Shown: positions 25,601 to 34,326, counted from the first letter of the stretch. The stretch: 64,000 bases of DNA from Thermoanaerobacterium butyriciformans (GCF_017874545.1 NZ_JAGGLT010000002.1:62001-126000); one strand, 5' to 3'. Made by a program: numbers and translations. The notes: generated from the sequence alone by a model not told the origin.

Positions 25601-26688
25601 GTTGTTGGTATCCATTGATTGTAATCATGTCCTTTTAAGTCCTCTGGTACGTTATCTGAATTCGGATTGCCTAAATAGAGATATTCCCCGTTACTTTCTT
25701 TATGAAGCGGAAAATACAGTGCAGCATAGTTTGTGTCGTATCGTGACACTGCTGTTTCGCCTTCTGTCATAAGGTAAAAGTCAAATTGCGGATAAACTTC
25801 CATATTTGATATTTGCTTGCCATCACCAAAGTAAAAATCGCCATTATTTTTTATCCACGATTTATAATTTGTATAATTTCCACCTTTTATAGGCGGTGCA
25901 TCATTTACAAAATTTTCTACATATCCTTGAGGAGATGTATAATCTTTATGTGGATTTAGGAATATTACAGGCATTCCGTCTTTTTTATATGTTGTACTTG
26001 ATTCTGCCTGATCTATACTGGTTGCATCAAACGTTGCCACCTGCCAGCCTTTATTATCATTTGTTCCGTCTATTGTTACATCTTCATTAGCCTTTTTTAA
26101 TATACTGTTTATTCCAGGCGGATTTGATATTTGCATGAATAGTTTACTGTATCCTAATGTACGTGGTTTCATTTTATAGTCATCTTGACCTATTAAAGTA
26201 GATGAATCTGCCATATAGTTATAGTAGTGCTTTATGTGTGCCCATGAAAACTGTAGATCATTCATATCAGGTTCTACATTTCCGCCCCCAGTTTCTATTG
26301 TCAATCCGCTGTCTGATGTTGACAGTACTCTTGCCTGTCCGTTTGTTGATTTTATCACTTCTGCGGATACTATGCTCTCTCCAGCAGGTATCACTGCACC
26401 TGCTTTTATCAGATCATCTATTGAGAAAGTATTGTCTGTAAAGTGTGATGGATCACCGCCTGAGCCTATTATTTGCTGATATTCGTCTGATGTAAGCTCT
26501 CTGTGAATATGGACTGTCACGTATGTTGTACCATTATCTGATATTGCAGGAGTATCCGCTTTTGCTTTTACAGGAGTATACGCTATACTGCTGAATATCA
26601 GTATGCCTGACAGCATTAGTGGTATTGACTTTTTCGTTTTGCTTTTCACCTCCTTTCTTTCTTTAAATATTAGAAGGTCTTTTATCAC
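22609..26688 (-). CDS. Giant secreted surface protein (1359 residues) with DUF11-like and PKD-like domains
   Basis: Signal peptide of the long Gram-positive type (basic residues, then SIPLMLSGILIFSSIAYTPVKAKA ending near 44). Around 480-610 there is a DUF11/conserved repeat domain (ESDYYEVTVKNTSDKPVDNVVVTDQMPQGLKYV). A PKD-like segment follows near 1075-1135 (LSYDPDFDPIVAWKWDIDG). The remaining parts are beta-rich with many Trp and Tyr. No LPXTG, SLH or shared C-terminal module; it ends DVDHQVYPY. GTG start behind GGAGGTG. Probably an adhesin or pilus-tip protein, expressed from promoter C with the stalk protein upstream. Confidence 0.65.
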   Translation of the reverse strand: MIKDLLIFKERKEVKSKTKKSIPLMLSGILIFSSIAYTPVKAKADTPAISDNGTTYVTVHIHRELTSDEYQQIIGSGGDPSHFTDNTFSIDDLIKAGAVIPAGESIVSAEVIKSTNGQARVLSTSDSGLTIETGGGNVEPDMNDLQFSWAHIKHYYNYMADSSTLIGQDDYKMKPRTLGYSKLFMQISNPPGINSILKKANEDVTIDGTNDNKGWQVATFDATSIDQAESSTTYKKDGMPVIFLNPHKDYTSPQGYVENFVNDAPPIKGGNYTNYKSWIKNNGDFYFGDGKQISNMEVYPQFDFYLMTEGETAVSRYDTNYAALYFPLHKESNGEYLYLGNPNSDNVPEDLKGHDYNQWIPTTLAGQISPFGTPYDLKYDSRPDKQMYYQVQPNRQWGSNGWYFLRYVYDETIGQYIDLNSIKRPNGSSPQIIYGPDGKPNAQIIGASYILLPPQYKGHKIKVFVYNTDVGFDFGIDVRVMKPNKYIFDTDVTLKITYSNGSGLVITKTVDRPFINIGESDYYEVTVKNTSDKPVDNVVVTDQMPQGLKYVSIEPSIGYYSGYMWYIGTLEPNQTAILRADVIAVSNGEYVNSAVVNDKAASATIFVGDYQATGNLTVSEIHTFDQNNHDTAIISTPQYIHIVVDTKSLYQFHGTATARLYINHNLVSTQIVNYDPFDEKSVDFGSYYLTGTELITATIDYNNPVYQGDNDGSKAGEMFHDTDNDRLLKETQYKDNVLNKQLEGGQQEVSGGTLDVKFDFTGTTKNPYNNKDEAMVGDNIGTVNYTEDSNWVYDRYIVESLNHYVADSSPWGTHQENPTSHKVLVDPEIASYTDNFNWYLPTSPYPGGPLNQPTISFTALPITQGSSGSSTNYWTDYYQWNVITGSYINSWWEDHGYYVTRHRTVYDSDGTSHEETYHVWHPVPVKVSSDPITYQDLGDPEYTSTGVQNYPVSWGQINLLPVSGKRYDDDHYKIESYSYDMWVTLTDWDYYKNQMYWSYIPQHFGMDKKPLRVYYNNAPVAYFSIIGDVNGVNKNNKISLQDLSYDPDFDPIVAWKWDIDGNIFSDKTAAENYLNTVVVNQPGYHLIKLSVEDNPTGRYSRLKTRWSDVYMKTLQIYPENNSPVSYKAQITFDRDVVYTLWHPSVPSIAIDSEQHSFLKVHVKVTDIGYWTYEYGVNGEKILRFVPLDLTKVDEPETLVVRYKDAGRQTIMPKYIKNLKQDKNSFEYDAYFEYPKAGQIDLNDIYYANQGISPYTKDTKMVFPFEVEKYGKVDTLVKDNVAINAWDPTFANPSGPDVTYFERIHGLGISRVDHYLLKDDKLYLTMQPDPLMKPVPFIGRKDMQIDNKLEYDVDHQVYPY

Positions 26689-26702
26689 AATGAATCACCT
26701 CC

Positions 26703-26760
26703 ATAAAAAAAAGAGGACTTATGTCCTCAAAAAAAATAAGACAGGATATTTCCTGCCTTA
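26703..26760 (-). terminator. Two tandem hairpins after the stalk-domain protein
   Basis: Hairpin GAGGAC/GTCCTC (26714-26719, 26724-26729) flanked by A-runs on both sides, and hairpin CAGGA/TCCTG (26743-26747, 26752-26756) with flanking AAG/CTT. Both are followed by U-tracts on the minus strand. Confidence 0.75.
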
Positions 26761-27666
26761 TTTCCACGGTTCTACATATTCAGTTGTATAATCACCATAT
26801 TTTGATGTTTCTGTTTCTAACGATCCGGTATTTCCATCAAAACTTACAACGCCTACATTACCACTTATCATGCCATTAGGCGGTACAATATCAGTGATCT
26901 TCTGGAATTCGCTGCCATATTCTATTGGCAAGTTTTTGCTTATATATATTGAATTCGTTGCCTGATCAAATTTAACACCGTAGCCAAAAGCATTCGCTTC
27001 TGCTCTCAACGGCAAGTATGTCACACCATCGTCCATTATTAAAGGTGGCACATCTGTTTTGTACAAGATGTAGTGATATGGTTTTAAAGTAGCTTTAACT
27101 ATATACGGCATTCTTATAAAAAAGCCTAATTTCCACGGATCAGCAGGCACATTATAATGATAACTTAACGTATTATCATACCTTACAGAATCAATTACAA
27201 ACCCATCAGGTCTGTTTGATTTGTAACCAGGATCCCAATACACTACATCTGACGGTCCAATAGCACCACCAACATTACTTTTAACTGTATTAACATAATC
27301 AGTAATGTAATATATAAAGGCTCTCAAAGGTAACATTGTACGACCACGCACAATCAATATAGGTCTGTTAACTGTTACAACCTGATATGTTCCATTTACC
27401 TCCTGTATTTCCTGTGTATTTCTAAAGTCAACCTTTTTACCTTCTATATACACATTTGGGTTATATTCATAAACAGGCTCATTAGGAAGTCCTGCAATAT
27501 GATGTGAACTTGCTGCTGGCGTACTTGCCGGAGTACTTGCTGTTATACTTGCTGTCGTAGATGTTGATGTTACGCTATTTGATGTGTTATCTGCAAAGCT
27601 TGCTGCTGGTATTAACATTGTACTTATTAACAATGCACTTAATGCTACTTTTAATGTTTTCTTCAT
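26758..27666 (-). CDS. Secreted copper-amine-oxidase-N-like (stalk) domain protein
   Basis: 302 residues from ATG 27666 (the frame extends to 27768 but that part contains promoter C). Signal peptide MKKTLKVALSALLISTMLIPAASFA. A Ser/Thr/Ala linker follows, then the split stalk domain seen in many Clostridia: VYIEGKKVDF...GRTMLPLRAF and GVTYLPLRAEANAFGYGVKFDQATNSIYISK. Such domains are surface-exposed and often attach or space enzymes at the cell wall. It is the first gene after promoter C. The protein at 36066 is a paralogue, and the one at 40747 carries the same domain. Confidence 0.78.
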   Translation of the reverse strand: MKKTLKVALSALLISTMLIPAASFADNTSNSVTSTSTTASITASTPASTPAASSHHIAGLPNEPVYEYNPNVYIEGKKVDFRNTQEIQEVNGTYQVVTVNRPILIVRGRTMLPLRAFIYYITDYVNTVKSNVGGAIGPSDVVYWDPGYKSNRPDGFVIDSVRYDNTLSYHYNVPADPWKLGFFIRMPYIVKATLKPYHYILYKTDVPPLIMDDGVTYLPLRAEANAFGYGVKFDQATNSIYISKNLPIEYGSEFQKITDIVPPNGMISGNVGVVSFDGNTGSLETETSKYGDYTTEYVEPWK

Positions 27667-27739
27667 ATGTGCATCACACTCCCTTGATAATATTTTACCA
27701 CAACTTTTATGTCTTACAACATTTTCCCTTACAAGATAT

Positions 27740-27781
27740 AGTGTACACCTATATATGTGTTTTGTCAATATCTAGATGTAC
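27740..27781 (-). promoter_or_regulatory. Promoter C of the stalk protein and Tad set I region, with 39-bp operator
   Basis: Minus-strand -35 TTGACA (27763-27768), 17-bp spacer, -10 TACACT (27740-27745). Half-sites GTACACCTA (27743-27751) and TAGATGTAC (27773-27781) span 39 bp as at the other three sites. It is the last clear promoter before the long gene train running left through the giant surface protein and pilins to Tad set I. Confidence 0.82.
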
Positions 27782-27798
27782 TAAAATTTAATGAGCAT

Positions 27799-27826
27799 TA
27801 AAAAAAGCAGGCATCAAGCCTGCTCT
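27799..27826 (-). terminator. Intrinsic terminator at the end of Tad set II
   Basis: Stem AGCAGGC/GCCTGCT (27806-27812, 27818-27824), U-tract on the minus strand. It separates set II from promoter C. Confidence 0.85.
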
Positions 27827-28281
27827 TATTCTTGATAGTTCTTAAACAACCTGCTATGGTAATTTATAGGTACATATAAAGTTTGATTTCTTGTAAGTTT
27901 GTTTAAAACATTTTTAGTCTTTAATGCCACGTTACCTGTTATTGTGAGAGTATAGTCATTTAAAGAAACGTCAACGTTATTAATAGTATAACCATATTCG
28001 TTAAATACTTGAGTTACAATGTTTATAGCATTTTGCTTGTCAAAGTACAATGAATTAGAAACTATATGCTTATTATCATACTCATTTCCGCTCTGTCCGT
28101 CTTGAGATTCTAATATAGAATACTGGATCTTTTCTAATGAATGTACACACGCAGTATTAATATTTGCTCTTTCTGTTCCTACCTGATAAAATAAATCAAC
28201 GCCTATAATCAAAAGTCCAAATATTATTACAAGATAAAAAACTGTAAACAACATACCAGAACCTTTCTCATTTTTTAACAT
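27826..28281 (-). CDS. TadE/TadG-like pseudopilin, set II
   Basis: 151 residues: very short leader MLKNEKG, cleavage before SGMLFTVFYLVIIFGLLIIGVD, then a polar domain. Last gene of Tad set II, good GGAGG start signal. Probably a minor pilin processed by the single prepilin peptidase. Confidence 0.72.
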   Translation of the reverse strand: MLKNEKGSGMLFTVFYLVIIFGLLIIGVDLFYQVGTERANINTACVHSLEKIQYSILESQDGQSGNEYDNKHIVSNSLYFDKQNAINIVTQVFNEYGYTINNVDVSLNDYTLTITGNVALKTKNVLNKLTRNQTLYVPINYHSRLFKNYQE

Positions 28282-28294
28282 GCCTTGTTCCTCC

Positions 28295-29077
28295 TCAACT
28301 GACCTGACCCATGAACTTGAATATCATCAATATCAGAGGATACACAATTACAAGTATAAACGGAATTACATAACCTACAAATATATGAAGTGTATATTTT
28401 ATAGGCGCATTTTCTGCCATAGATATTATTTTTGTTTCAAGCTCAAGTTCCATGTTTTCCTGTAGTCTTTCCAATGAACTCACTATATCTGTTGTTGTTT
28501 GAGATCTCATTGACAAAATCCTTGCTATACGATGAAAATCAGGCGATAATGTCTTTGGTGAAACATTGTCTAAAGCATCACGAAGAGATTCTCCAGCATT
28601 TATCCTCATAACTATCTCTTTTAAAAAAGGAGTAACTATGCTCTTTTTAGATTTTGATACATAATCCAAGACACTTTCAACAGGCGTTCCAACCTTCAAG
28701 CCTTGAAGCATAGCATCTATTACATCAGGAAGCTCTCTTTGAAACTGATCTTTAAACTTTTTAAGTTTGCCTGTATATCTTGAAAGCGTCAATGCTATAA
28801 GTGCAATTGCCATAACAATACCATTTGCTGCCATACCCCTCAATACACCTAACATAATAAAAACAACAGATAAAAATATCATCACTGCAAGAACAGAAAG
28901 CATTTCGTACACGTCTTTAACACGAAAAACAAAGACTTGAAGATAACCTTTTGTATCAGGCAAAGTTATGTCTACACCTGCTATTGTCTTTATGTTCCGA
29001 TCCATTGAAGTCAGAAAATCTTCAGAAACTCTCTTGTTTACAAAAGGCTTTAAAAATTGTGTAAGTTTATCAATCAT
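28295..29077 (-). CDS. tadC: TadC-like platform protein, set II
   Basis: 260 residues. Two membrane segments about 58-98, F domain with FQRELPDVIDAMLQGLKVGTPVESVLDYV (typical T2SSF pattern) and a C-terminal membrane helix pair. It forms the set II platform with the TadB at 29095. GGAGGTG start signal. Confidence 0.85.
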   Translation of the reverse strand: MIDKLTQFLKPFVNKRVSEDFLTSMDRNIKTIAGVDITLPDTKGYLQVFVFRVKDVYEMLSVLAVMIFLSVVFIMLGVLRGMAANGIVMAIALIALTLSRYTGKLKKFKDQFQRELPDVIDAMLQGLKVGTPVESVLDYVSKSKKSIVTPFLKEIVMRINAGESLRDALDNVSPKTLSPDFHRIARILSMRSQTTTDIVSSLERLQENMELELETKIISMAENAPIKYTLHIFVGYVIPFILVIVYPLILMIFKFMGQVS

Positions 29078-29094
29078 TAATTTTCACCTCCAAA

Positions 29095-30000
29095 TCACAT
29101 TTTTATCATCTTGTCTATTGATTTCAAAATTAAATAAGTTGTAATCACAAAACTGCCTAAAACAATGGATAGAATTATATGCCCCATTGCTGTTGAATAC
29201 GCCGATTGAAAGTCAGGAGAACTTGAAATCAAAATTGGTATAAATATTAAGATAATGCCTAAAATAGCAATTATTAAGCCTTTTGTATTTGATGTAAGAG
29301 ATTTTACCTTAAGACCTCTTTGCAGTTTTTTATTTACTTTTTCAGCCGAACTTGCACATACATCAATTAAATTTGCACCTGTCTCCATAGCATATAAGAT
29401 GTTGTCAATCCACGAAGTTATTATGCTTGAATATATAACATCGTCTTTAAACTTTAACAGTGCATCTTCTATAGTCATACCTGAATTAACATTTGTTATC
29501 ACCTTGTCTAAATGTTCTCTTAATATAGGTTTAGTATACTTTGTTACATCAGAAATAGCAGACACAAAATTAGGATTGACTCTTAACACAACAGCCAAAT
29601 CAGTTGCAAAAATACCAAATTCCTGTTCAGTCTTAAATCTTATGCTTGATTTTCTGTTATTTAAGAAAAATTTAATCAGTACCACTAACACAACTATAGA
29701 AAGTATTGAATACATCAAACCAAACTTAATCATAGTAATAACAAAAAGTGTCAGTGAAACATACAAAAAATAAAGTATAAAATCATCAGTTTTTATTTTT
29801 ATGCCAGCACTGACAAGGCTTTCAGTAAGCTTATCATAAAACCTTCCGAGTCCTTGAAACATACTGTAATGTACTTCTTCAGGCTTTATTAATTGCCTGT
29901 TTAAACGTATCTGTATGCGGTACTTTTTATAATCGTTTATTGCAAGAAAAGTAAGTCCTAATAAAAAGACCAATACAGCAGCAAAAACACTTATTATCAA
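29095..30000 (-). CDS. tadB: TadB-like platform protein, set II
   Basis: 301 residues from TTG 30000, chosen because AGGTGATAT precedes it and the N-terminus then begins with the expected membrane helix (LIISVFAAVLVFLLGLTFLA). ATG 30033 is an alternative that overlaps cpaF. It contains the F domain (VVLRVNPNFVSAISDVTKY, GMTIEDALLKFKDDV) and a C-terminal helix pair. Confidence 0.82.
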   Translation of the reverse strand: MIISVFAAVLVFLLGLTFLAINDYKKYRIQIRLNRQLIKPEEVHYSMFQGLGRFYDKLTESLVSAGIKIKTDDFILYFLYVSLTLFVITMIKFGLMYSILSIVVLVVLIKFFLNNRKSSIRFKTEQEFGIFATDLAVVLRVNPNFVSAISDVTKYTKPILREHLDKVITNVNSGMTIEDALLKFKDDVIYSSIITSWIDNILYAMETGANLIDVCASSAEKVNKKLQRGLKVKSLTSNTKGLIIAILGIILIFIPILISSSPDFQSAYSTAMGHIILSIVLGSFVITTYLILKSIDKMIKM

Positions 30001-30004
30001 AATA

Positions 30005-31189
30005 TCACCTGCTTTCTTCGTATTTATAAACATACTCTAAATTATACGTATTATTAGGATTCAATCCTTTTACCTCAACTATTTCTTTTATAACTCTGCC
30101 AACATTGTCGCCTTCCTCATTTTCTAAAACATCAAGATACACTATTACGTCAATTGTATTTGATATTAATGTCCTTAAAGAACGGTCGTCCATGTCTTTA
30201 TACTCTTTTATCTTCATCTCAAGCTTTTGAAGTGCTAATACTGTACTTGAAGCGTGTATTGTTGTCATTGAGCCTTTGTGCCCTGAATTTAAAGTATCTA
30301 AAAATTCATAAGCAGCCTCAGGGGTACGTATTTCTGCTATTATAATTCTGTTAGGATTCGCTCTTAAACAGTCATTAAGTATATCCGTCCATGTAATCGG
30401 CTTTGTATCTTCTGTTCCTTTCCTTATTTTGAAGCTGTACACATACCTTAAAGGTATACTCATTTCTCTTGTATCTTCAAGCAGTGCCACAACGTGTTTA
30501 GGCTGAATATAAAATGTAAGGCCATTCAAAAATGTTGTTTTGCCAGAACCTGTCTGTCCTACCGCAAGTATGTTTTTTCTTTCTAATACAATGCTTTTAA
30601 AATACTCTATCATGTTATCTGTCAAATTTACATATCCGCTTTTTAATTCTTCCAAGCTTTTTGCATTGCTTGTATGCTTTCTTATTGTTATCACTGGAAC
30701 CAACGATTCAGGAGGAACTATCAAAAGTGCACGTGAACCGTCATACAGCTCAACGTCTGCCGAAGGAAACTGCGCATTAATAGTCTGTGGAGGTTTTGTC
30801 TGTCCTGCAATTTTTTCTATTACACGGATCACATCTTCATTACTCATAAAAGTTTCTGTATCGTCTTTTTTCTCACCGTTTTCCATATAGATAATGTTTG
30901 TTCCCATTACCCATATATCAGTTACATCAGGATTTTTTAAGTGCTTTTCAACAGGTCCTAATCCGAATAATAGATTATACACGTAATCATACAAGTTTTT
31001 ATCAGGCACATCCGTGTAGTGTTCATCACAATATTCTTCAACGAACTTATCACACAGTTTTCTAGTTTCTGTCACATTGCCTGCAACATCATACTGTAAA
31101 ACCTTGTTACGTACATATTCAAGCAACATTTTGTCTTTATAAAAATTTACACCTTTTTTTATTTCTGAAATTCTTTCTGTTAAGCTCAC
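30005..31189 (-). CDS. cpaF: CpaF/TadA-type secretion ATPase, set II
   Basis: 394-residue hexameric motor ATPase. The N-terminal domain has the CpaF motif LFGLGPVEKHLKNPDVTDIWV. Walker A is AVGQTGSGKTTFLNG near residue 215; ALLEDTREM, RIIIAEIRTPEA (Walker B) and GHKGSMTTIHASS (His box) follow. GTG start overlaps the TadZ gene by 4 bp. It is closer to standard CpaF than the set I copy (full Walker B AEIR), so the two motors are not recent duplicates. Confidence 0.93.
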   Translation of the reverse strand: MSLTERISEIKKGVNFYKDKMLLEYVRNKVLQYDVAGNVTETRKLCDKFVEEYCDEHYTDVPDKNLYDYVYNLLFGLGPVEKHLKNPDVTDIWVMGTNIIYMENGEKKDDTETFMSNEDVIRVIEKIAGQTKPPQTINAQFPSADVELYDGSRALLIVPPESLVPVITIRKHTSNAKSLEELKSGYVNLTDNMIEYFKSIVLERKNILAVGQTGSGKTTFLNGLTFYIQPKHVVALLEDTREMSIPLRYVYSFKIRKGTEDTKPITWTDILNDCLRANPNRIIIAEIRTPEAAYEFLDTLNSGHKGSMTTIHASSTVLALQKLEMKIKEYKDMDDRSLRTLISNTIDVIVYLDVLENEEGDNVGRVIKEIVEVKGLNPNNTYNLEYVYKYEESR

Positions 31190-31833
31190 AAAATTGCCTC
31201 CTTTGCTTTCGTCATGTACTTTATTAAGTGTTTATCATCTATACCTTTTAATTTTTTTATGAAAGGCACTGAATACAAAATTGGAAGTTTATAACGTATC
31301 TTGTCAATGTATTGTAACTGATTAGACACGCTTTTGTTTTTAATGTAAAAATAGTTGCTTAAATTACTTAATTCATTGATTTTAAGCCAATCCAAAAAAC
31401 TGTTCACTCTTGCAGCGACTCTTAATTCATCTTCTACAATTAATATAACTTTTTCAGATTTCCCCATGACGTCTATACAGCTTTCTATAAAACCAGGCTG
31501 AATATCAAACAAGACTACATCATATCTTTTTTCTAATTCACTCACAAGCTGCATAATATCATTTGAACTAATTTTTTCATAATCATCAGGATATGCACCT
31601 ACTATGACGTCATAATTTCTTCCTTCTGGTCTTTGTATTGAACCATCTAAATCATCTAACGCATTTATAATATTTTTAGTTTCAGAAACACTTAATAAGG
31701 CAGGAAAATCTCCAGGAGAAAAATCATATTCTACCACGCATGTTTTTTTCTCTTTTGAAATTACATTTGCAAATGCCAAAGTTAACGTTGTTTTTCCTAC
31801 TCCGCCTTTTGGTGAAAATATTGATATTATCAT
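31186..31833 (-). CDS. TadZ-like MinD-type ATPase, set II
   Basis: 215 residues beginning MIISIFSPKGGVGKTTLTLAFAN, with EYDFSPGDFPA and VLFDIQPGFIES motifs. Strongly similar to residues 1-200 of the protein at 6584, so this is the short form without the linker and coiled coil. No receiver-like N-terminal domain. It localises or activates the set II motor. It overlaps cpaF by 4 bp. Confidence 0.85.
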   Translation of the reverse strand: MIISIFSPKGGVGKTTLTLAFANVISKEKKTCVVEYDFSPGDFPALLSVSETKNIINALDDLDGSIQRPEGRNYDVIVGAYPDDYEKISSNDIMQLVSELEKRYDVVLFDIQPGFIESCIDVMGKSEKVILIVEDELRVAARVNSFLDWLKINELSNLSNYFYIKNKSVSNQLQYIDKIRYKLPILYSVPFIKKLKGIDDKHLIKYMTKAKEAIL

Positions 31834-31852
31834 TTCTTTATTACACCTCCAA

Positions 31853-31880
31853 AAGAAATTAGACAGGTCAAAACCTGTCT
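31853..31880 (-). terminator. Terminator-like hairpin after the His-X-Asp repeat protein
   Basis: Stem AGACAGGT/ACCTGTCT (31861-31868, 31873-31880). The following minus-strand stretch AATTTCTTTT is a weak U-tract, so partial read-through into the TadZ gene is likely. Confidence 0.6.
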
Positions 31881-34326
31881 ATTGTCCATTAATTTCACTA
31901 TGGTAGTAGTCATATATTGTTCCTTTTACTGTTATTGGTATTGTTATTGATTTTGTTGATAATTGACTGTTTACAGTTTTAGTAGCCGTTACAGTTATAT
32001 TATACGTGCCATCAGGTGTATTCTTCGGAATTATAACAACTTTGTCATATCCTTGTGAAGAATCATGTCTTGTGCACCATAGTCCATTACCCTCATTTAT
32101 TAAGGTGGTTGTTCCTGTGTTAACATAATCATTTGAGTTATACCACATTTGAGCTGTTACACTATCAGGATTTCCAGTAACATTTACTTGCACTACCATT
32201 GCCTGTCCTGCTGCATAAACAGTTTGCATTGATGGAGTTAATGACATTGGAACTACAGTAAGTGTAGTAGTTGCCTTATTGCCCGCCTTATCATAAGCGT
32301 CAATTGTATAAGTTTTTTCAACTGCTGGTACTGTAAATGTTGCTGTATATGGATTTACATCATTTACATTTTGAGAAGTGCCTACGCCTTCTATGACAAT
32401 TTTATCAACTCCAGTAGTCTTATCATCTGCTGTTACGTTTATTGTTATATTATTATTAATAGTATATGAAGCATTTATTGTAGGTGCTGTTACGTCAACT
32501 GTATAAGGTCCAAAATATCCATAAGTTTCGTTGCCAAGTTTGTCAATTGCATGATAATGTATAAACCAAGTACCATCTTGATTAATTGTATTAGTTATTG
32601 TTTGATAAGGTGCAGCAGTCTGCCATGTCTGTGGTATTGATGGTGAATTTGTTACTGCATATTCGGCTGTTTGAACATTATTTGGAAAATCATCTATGAT
32701 ATAGTAATAAGCTGTTAAACTATTATCAGAATTTTTCTTTGTTTGAAGGAGTGTTGCACTAGGCTTGACAACATCAATATTAACAAGCAATTGTGTCTGA
32801 TCTGTACTTGATACAGTTGATTGGACTATTGTTGCACCTGCTGACCGTGTACAATTGGAATCAAGAAAATCCTGCACTTTTAATACAACCTTTGCATTTT
32901 GATAGCTTATACCTTGTGAAGTAAATGCACTTGCTGGTATAAAGGCATAACCTGTTTTATTCTGTCCATCTGAAGCAATTATTGTGCTTCCATTGTCCCA
33001 AATAATGTCTACTGTAGTTCCTGCTATTGGATTTCCGTTGTTGTCTATTAAATACGCCTGACCTTTTTGCCAGTTATCAGTATCCGCATCATTCATGGTA
33101 AATCTCACAAATATTCCATTCTGTTGTGAAGAATTTGCATCAGGATACAAGCTGCCGTATTTTTTATACACGCTGTCAGGTGATAAAGCACCATTATATC
33201 CAAAAATAAAATTAATAAATTCATTTCCATTTTGCACTGTTAGTGTAGGTGCAGCATCCTGCCTTATCAAAACAGTTACAACTTGCTCTTGACTTTGAAA
33301 AGTAACACCACTTATAGGCAAATTTCTTGCAACAGCCTTAATCTCGTAATATCCATCACATGCACCGACTGTTGTATTTCCTGTACCTAAAGGATCTATT
33401 GTATTTAAGTTATATGTTAAACCTCCATCAGATTCTTGAATTTGATTATTAATTAATGTTTTCCATGCCGATACACTGCTAGAACCATCCAAATTCATCA
33501 CTTTTCTTATATATAAATCATAATATACTGTTTTGCTTTGTGTATCTTGTGTTCCGTAACCGTCTATATTTTTGTCATAACTATAAAGTCCAATCGTTAC
33601 AGTTCCCTTTAACACTGAGTCTACATTGAAAAATGCTGGCGATGATGGAACAAAATTATCATGGTTAAATCCAGTATCCGTATGGCTTGTTGTATCTGTA
33701 TGTGTCGTTGTATCTGTATGCGGAGTATAATCGGTATGAGGATAAGAGTCACCATGAGTAGAAGGACTGTCACTATGGCTGCCGTAATAATCATTGTGCG
33801 AATATCTGTCAGTATGAGTTCCGTAAGTGTCTGTATGAGTATTCCATTGATTGTACTTATCTCCATGCGAATATCCATCACTGTGGACAGTACGGTCATC
33901 ATGTGTTTGATAATGCCCACTCCGAACACCGTTATTAGTGTGAGTATATGCATTATTCCATGTATCAACATGATTGCCACCAGGCAAATCATAATGATAA
34001 TTTCCTTGAACATAGCTATTTGAATCTGAATGATAATCTGTATGCGGAGTGCTGTCGGTATGACTTCCTGTACCGTCAGTATGAGGTCTGCTGTCATAAT
34101 GATAATGTCCTGTATCACTGTGTTGTGAATATTGGTTATACATGCCACGAGTATCTGTATGTGGCTTACTATCTGTATGCGGATTTGTATCTGTATGTGT
34201 ATTTACTATCTCAGTTTGTGGTTGATTTCTTTGAATAGCTTGCACCCATTTAATAAAATTTTGGAAAGCAGTAGTATCAAACACTGCCATTACTGCAAAA
34301 TTCTGAAACTCGGTCATTATAGGCAT
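31879..34326 (-). CDS. Giant His-X-Asp repeat surface protein, likely target of the adjacent radical SAM/SPASM enzyme
   Basis: 815 residues. Residues 1-43 form a leader-like N-terminus (MTEFQNFAVMAVFDTTAFQN...) with no signal peptide. Residues 44-224 contain 25 His-X-Asp/Asn triplets (HTD most common, also HSD, HYD, HGD, HVD, HND); 25 of the 27 histidines there are in such triplets. Then Ig-like and bacterial-Ig regions about 235-695 (VDVTAPTINASYTINNNITINVTADDKTTGVDKI). The C-terminal module of about 115 residues ending TIYDYYHSEINGQ is shared with the proteins at 9881 and 12409. ATG 34326 has GGAGGTG eight bases upstream and lies 50 bp inside the radical SAM gene. The modification is inference from the pairing; a metal-binding role for His/Asp is the main alternative. 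Confidence 0.75.
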   Translation of the reverse strand: MPIMTEFQNFAVMAVFDTTAFQNFIKWVQAIQRNQPQTEIVNTHTDTNPHTDSKPHTDTRGMYNQYSQHSDTGHYHYDSRPHTDGTGSHTDSTPHTDYHSDSNSYVQGNYHYDLPGGNHVDTWNNAYTHTNNGVRSGHYQTHDDRTVHSDGYSHGDKYNQWNTHTDTYGTHTDRYSHNDYYGSHSDSPSTHGDSYPHTDYTPHTDTTTHTDTTSHTDTGFNHDNFVPSSPAFFNVDSVLKGTVTIGLYSYDKNIDGYGTQDTQSKTVYYDLYIRKVMNLDGSSSVSAWKTLINNQIQESDGGLTYNLNTIDPLGTGNTTVGACDGYYEIKAVARNLPISGVTFQSQEQVVTVLIRQDAAPTLTVQNGNEFINFIFGYNGALSPDSVYKKYGSLYPDANSSQQNGIFVRFTMNDADTDNWQKGQAYLIDNNGNPIAGTTVDIIWDNGSTIIASDGQNKTGYAFIPASAFTSQGISYQNAKVVLKVQDFLDSNCTRSAGATIVQSTVSSTDQTQLLVNIDVVKPSATLLQTKKNSDNSLTAYYYIIDDFPNNVQTAEYAVTNSPSIPQTWQTAAPYQTITNTINQDGTWFIHYHAIDKLGNETYGYFGPYTVDVTAPTINASYTINNNITINVTADDKTTGVDKIVIEGVGTSQNVNDVNPYTATFTVPAVEKTYTIDAYDKAGNKATTTLTVVPMSLTPSMQTVYAAGQAMVVQVNVTGNPDSVTAQMWYNSNDYVNTGTTTLINEGNGLWCTRHDSSQGYDKVVIIPKNTPDGTYNITVTATKTVNSQLSTKSITIPITVKGTIYDYYHSEINGQ
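33655..34197 (-). repeat. Coding repeat region for 25 His-X-Asp/Asn triplets
   Basis: Irregular repeats with spacing of 3 to about 12 residues between triplets. DNA words such as ATACAGATAC recur but codons vary, so the amino-acid pattern is kept more than the DNA. Spurious long open frames appear in the other reading frames because of the repeats. Confidence 0.85.

Noticed and set aside
33655-34197. Regular DNA repeats resembling a CRISPR or minisatellite
   Set aside because: Spacing is irregular, always a multiple of three, and codons vary while the amino-acid pattern is kept; it is a coding repeat.
33621-34238. Several long open frames on both strands across the His-X-Asp repeat region
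   Set aside because: They are shadows produced by the repeated codons; none has a ribosome binding site or a sensible composition, and the minus-strand frame from 34326 explains the region.
22609-34326. LPXTG sorting signals or SLH domains on the large surface proteins
   Set aside because: The C-termini were read and contain neither motif, and no sortase gene is present.
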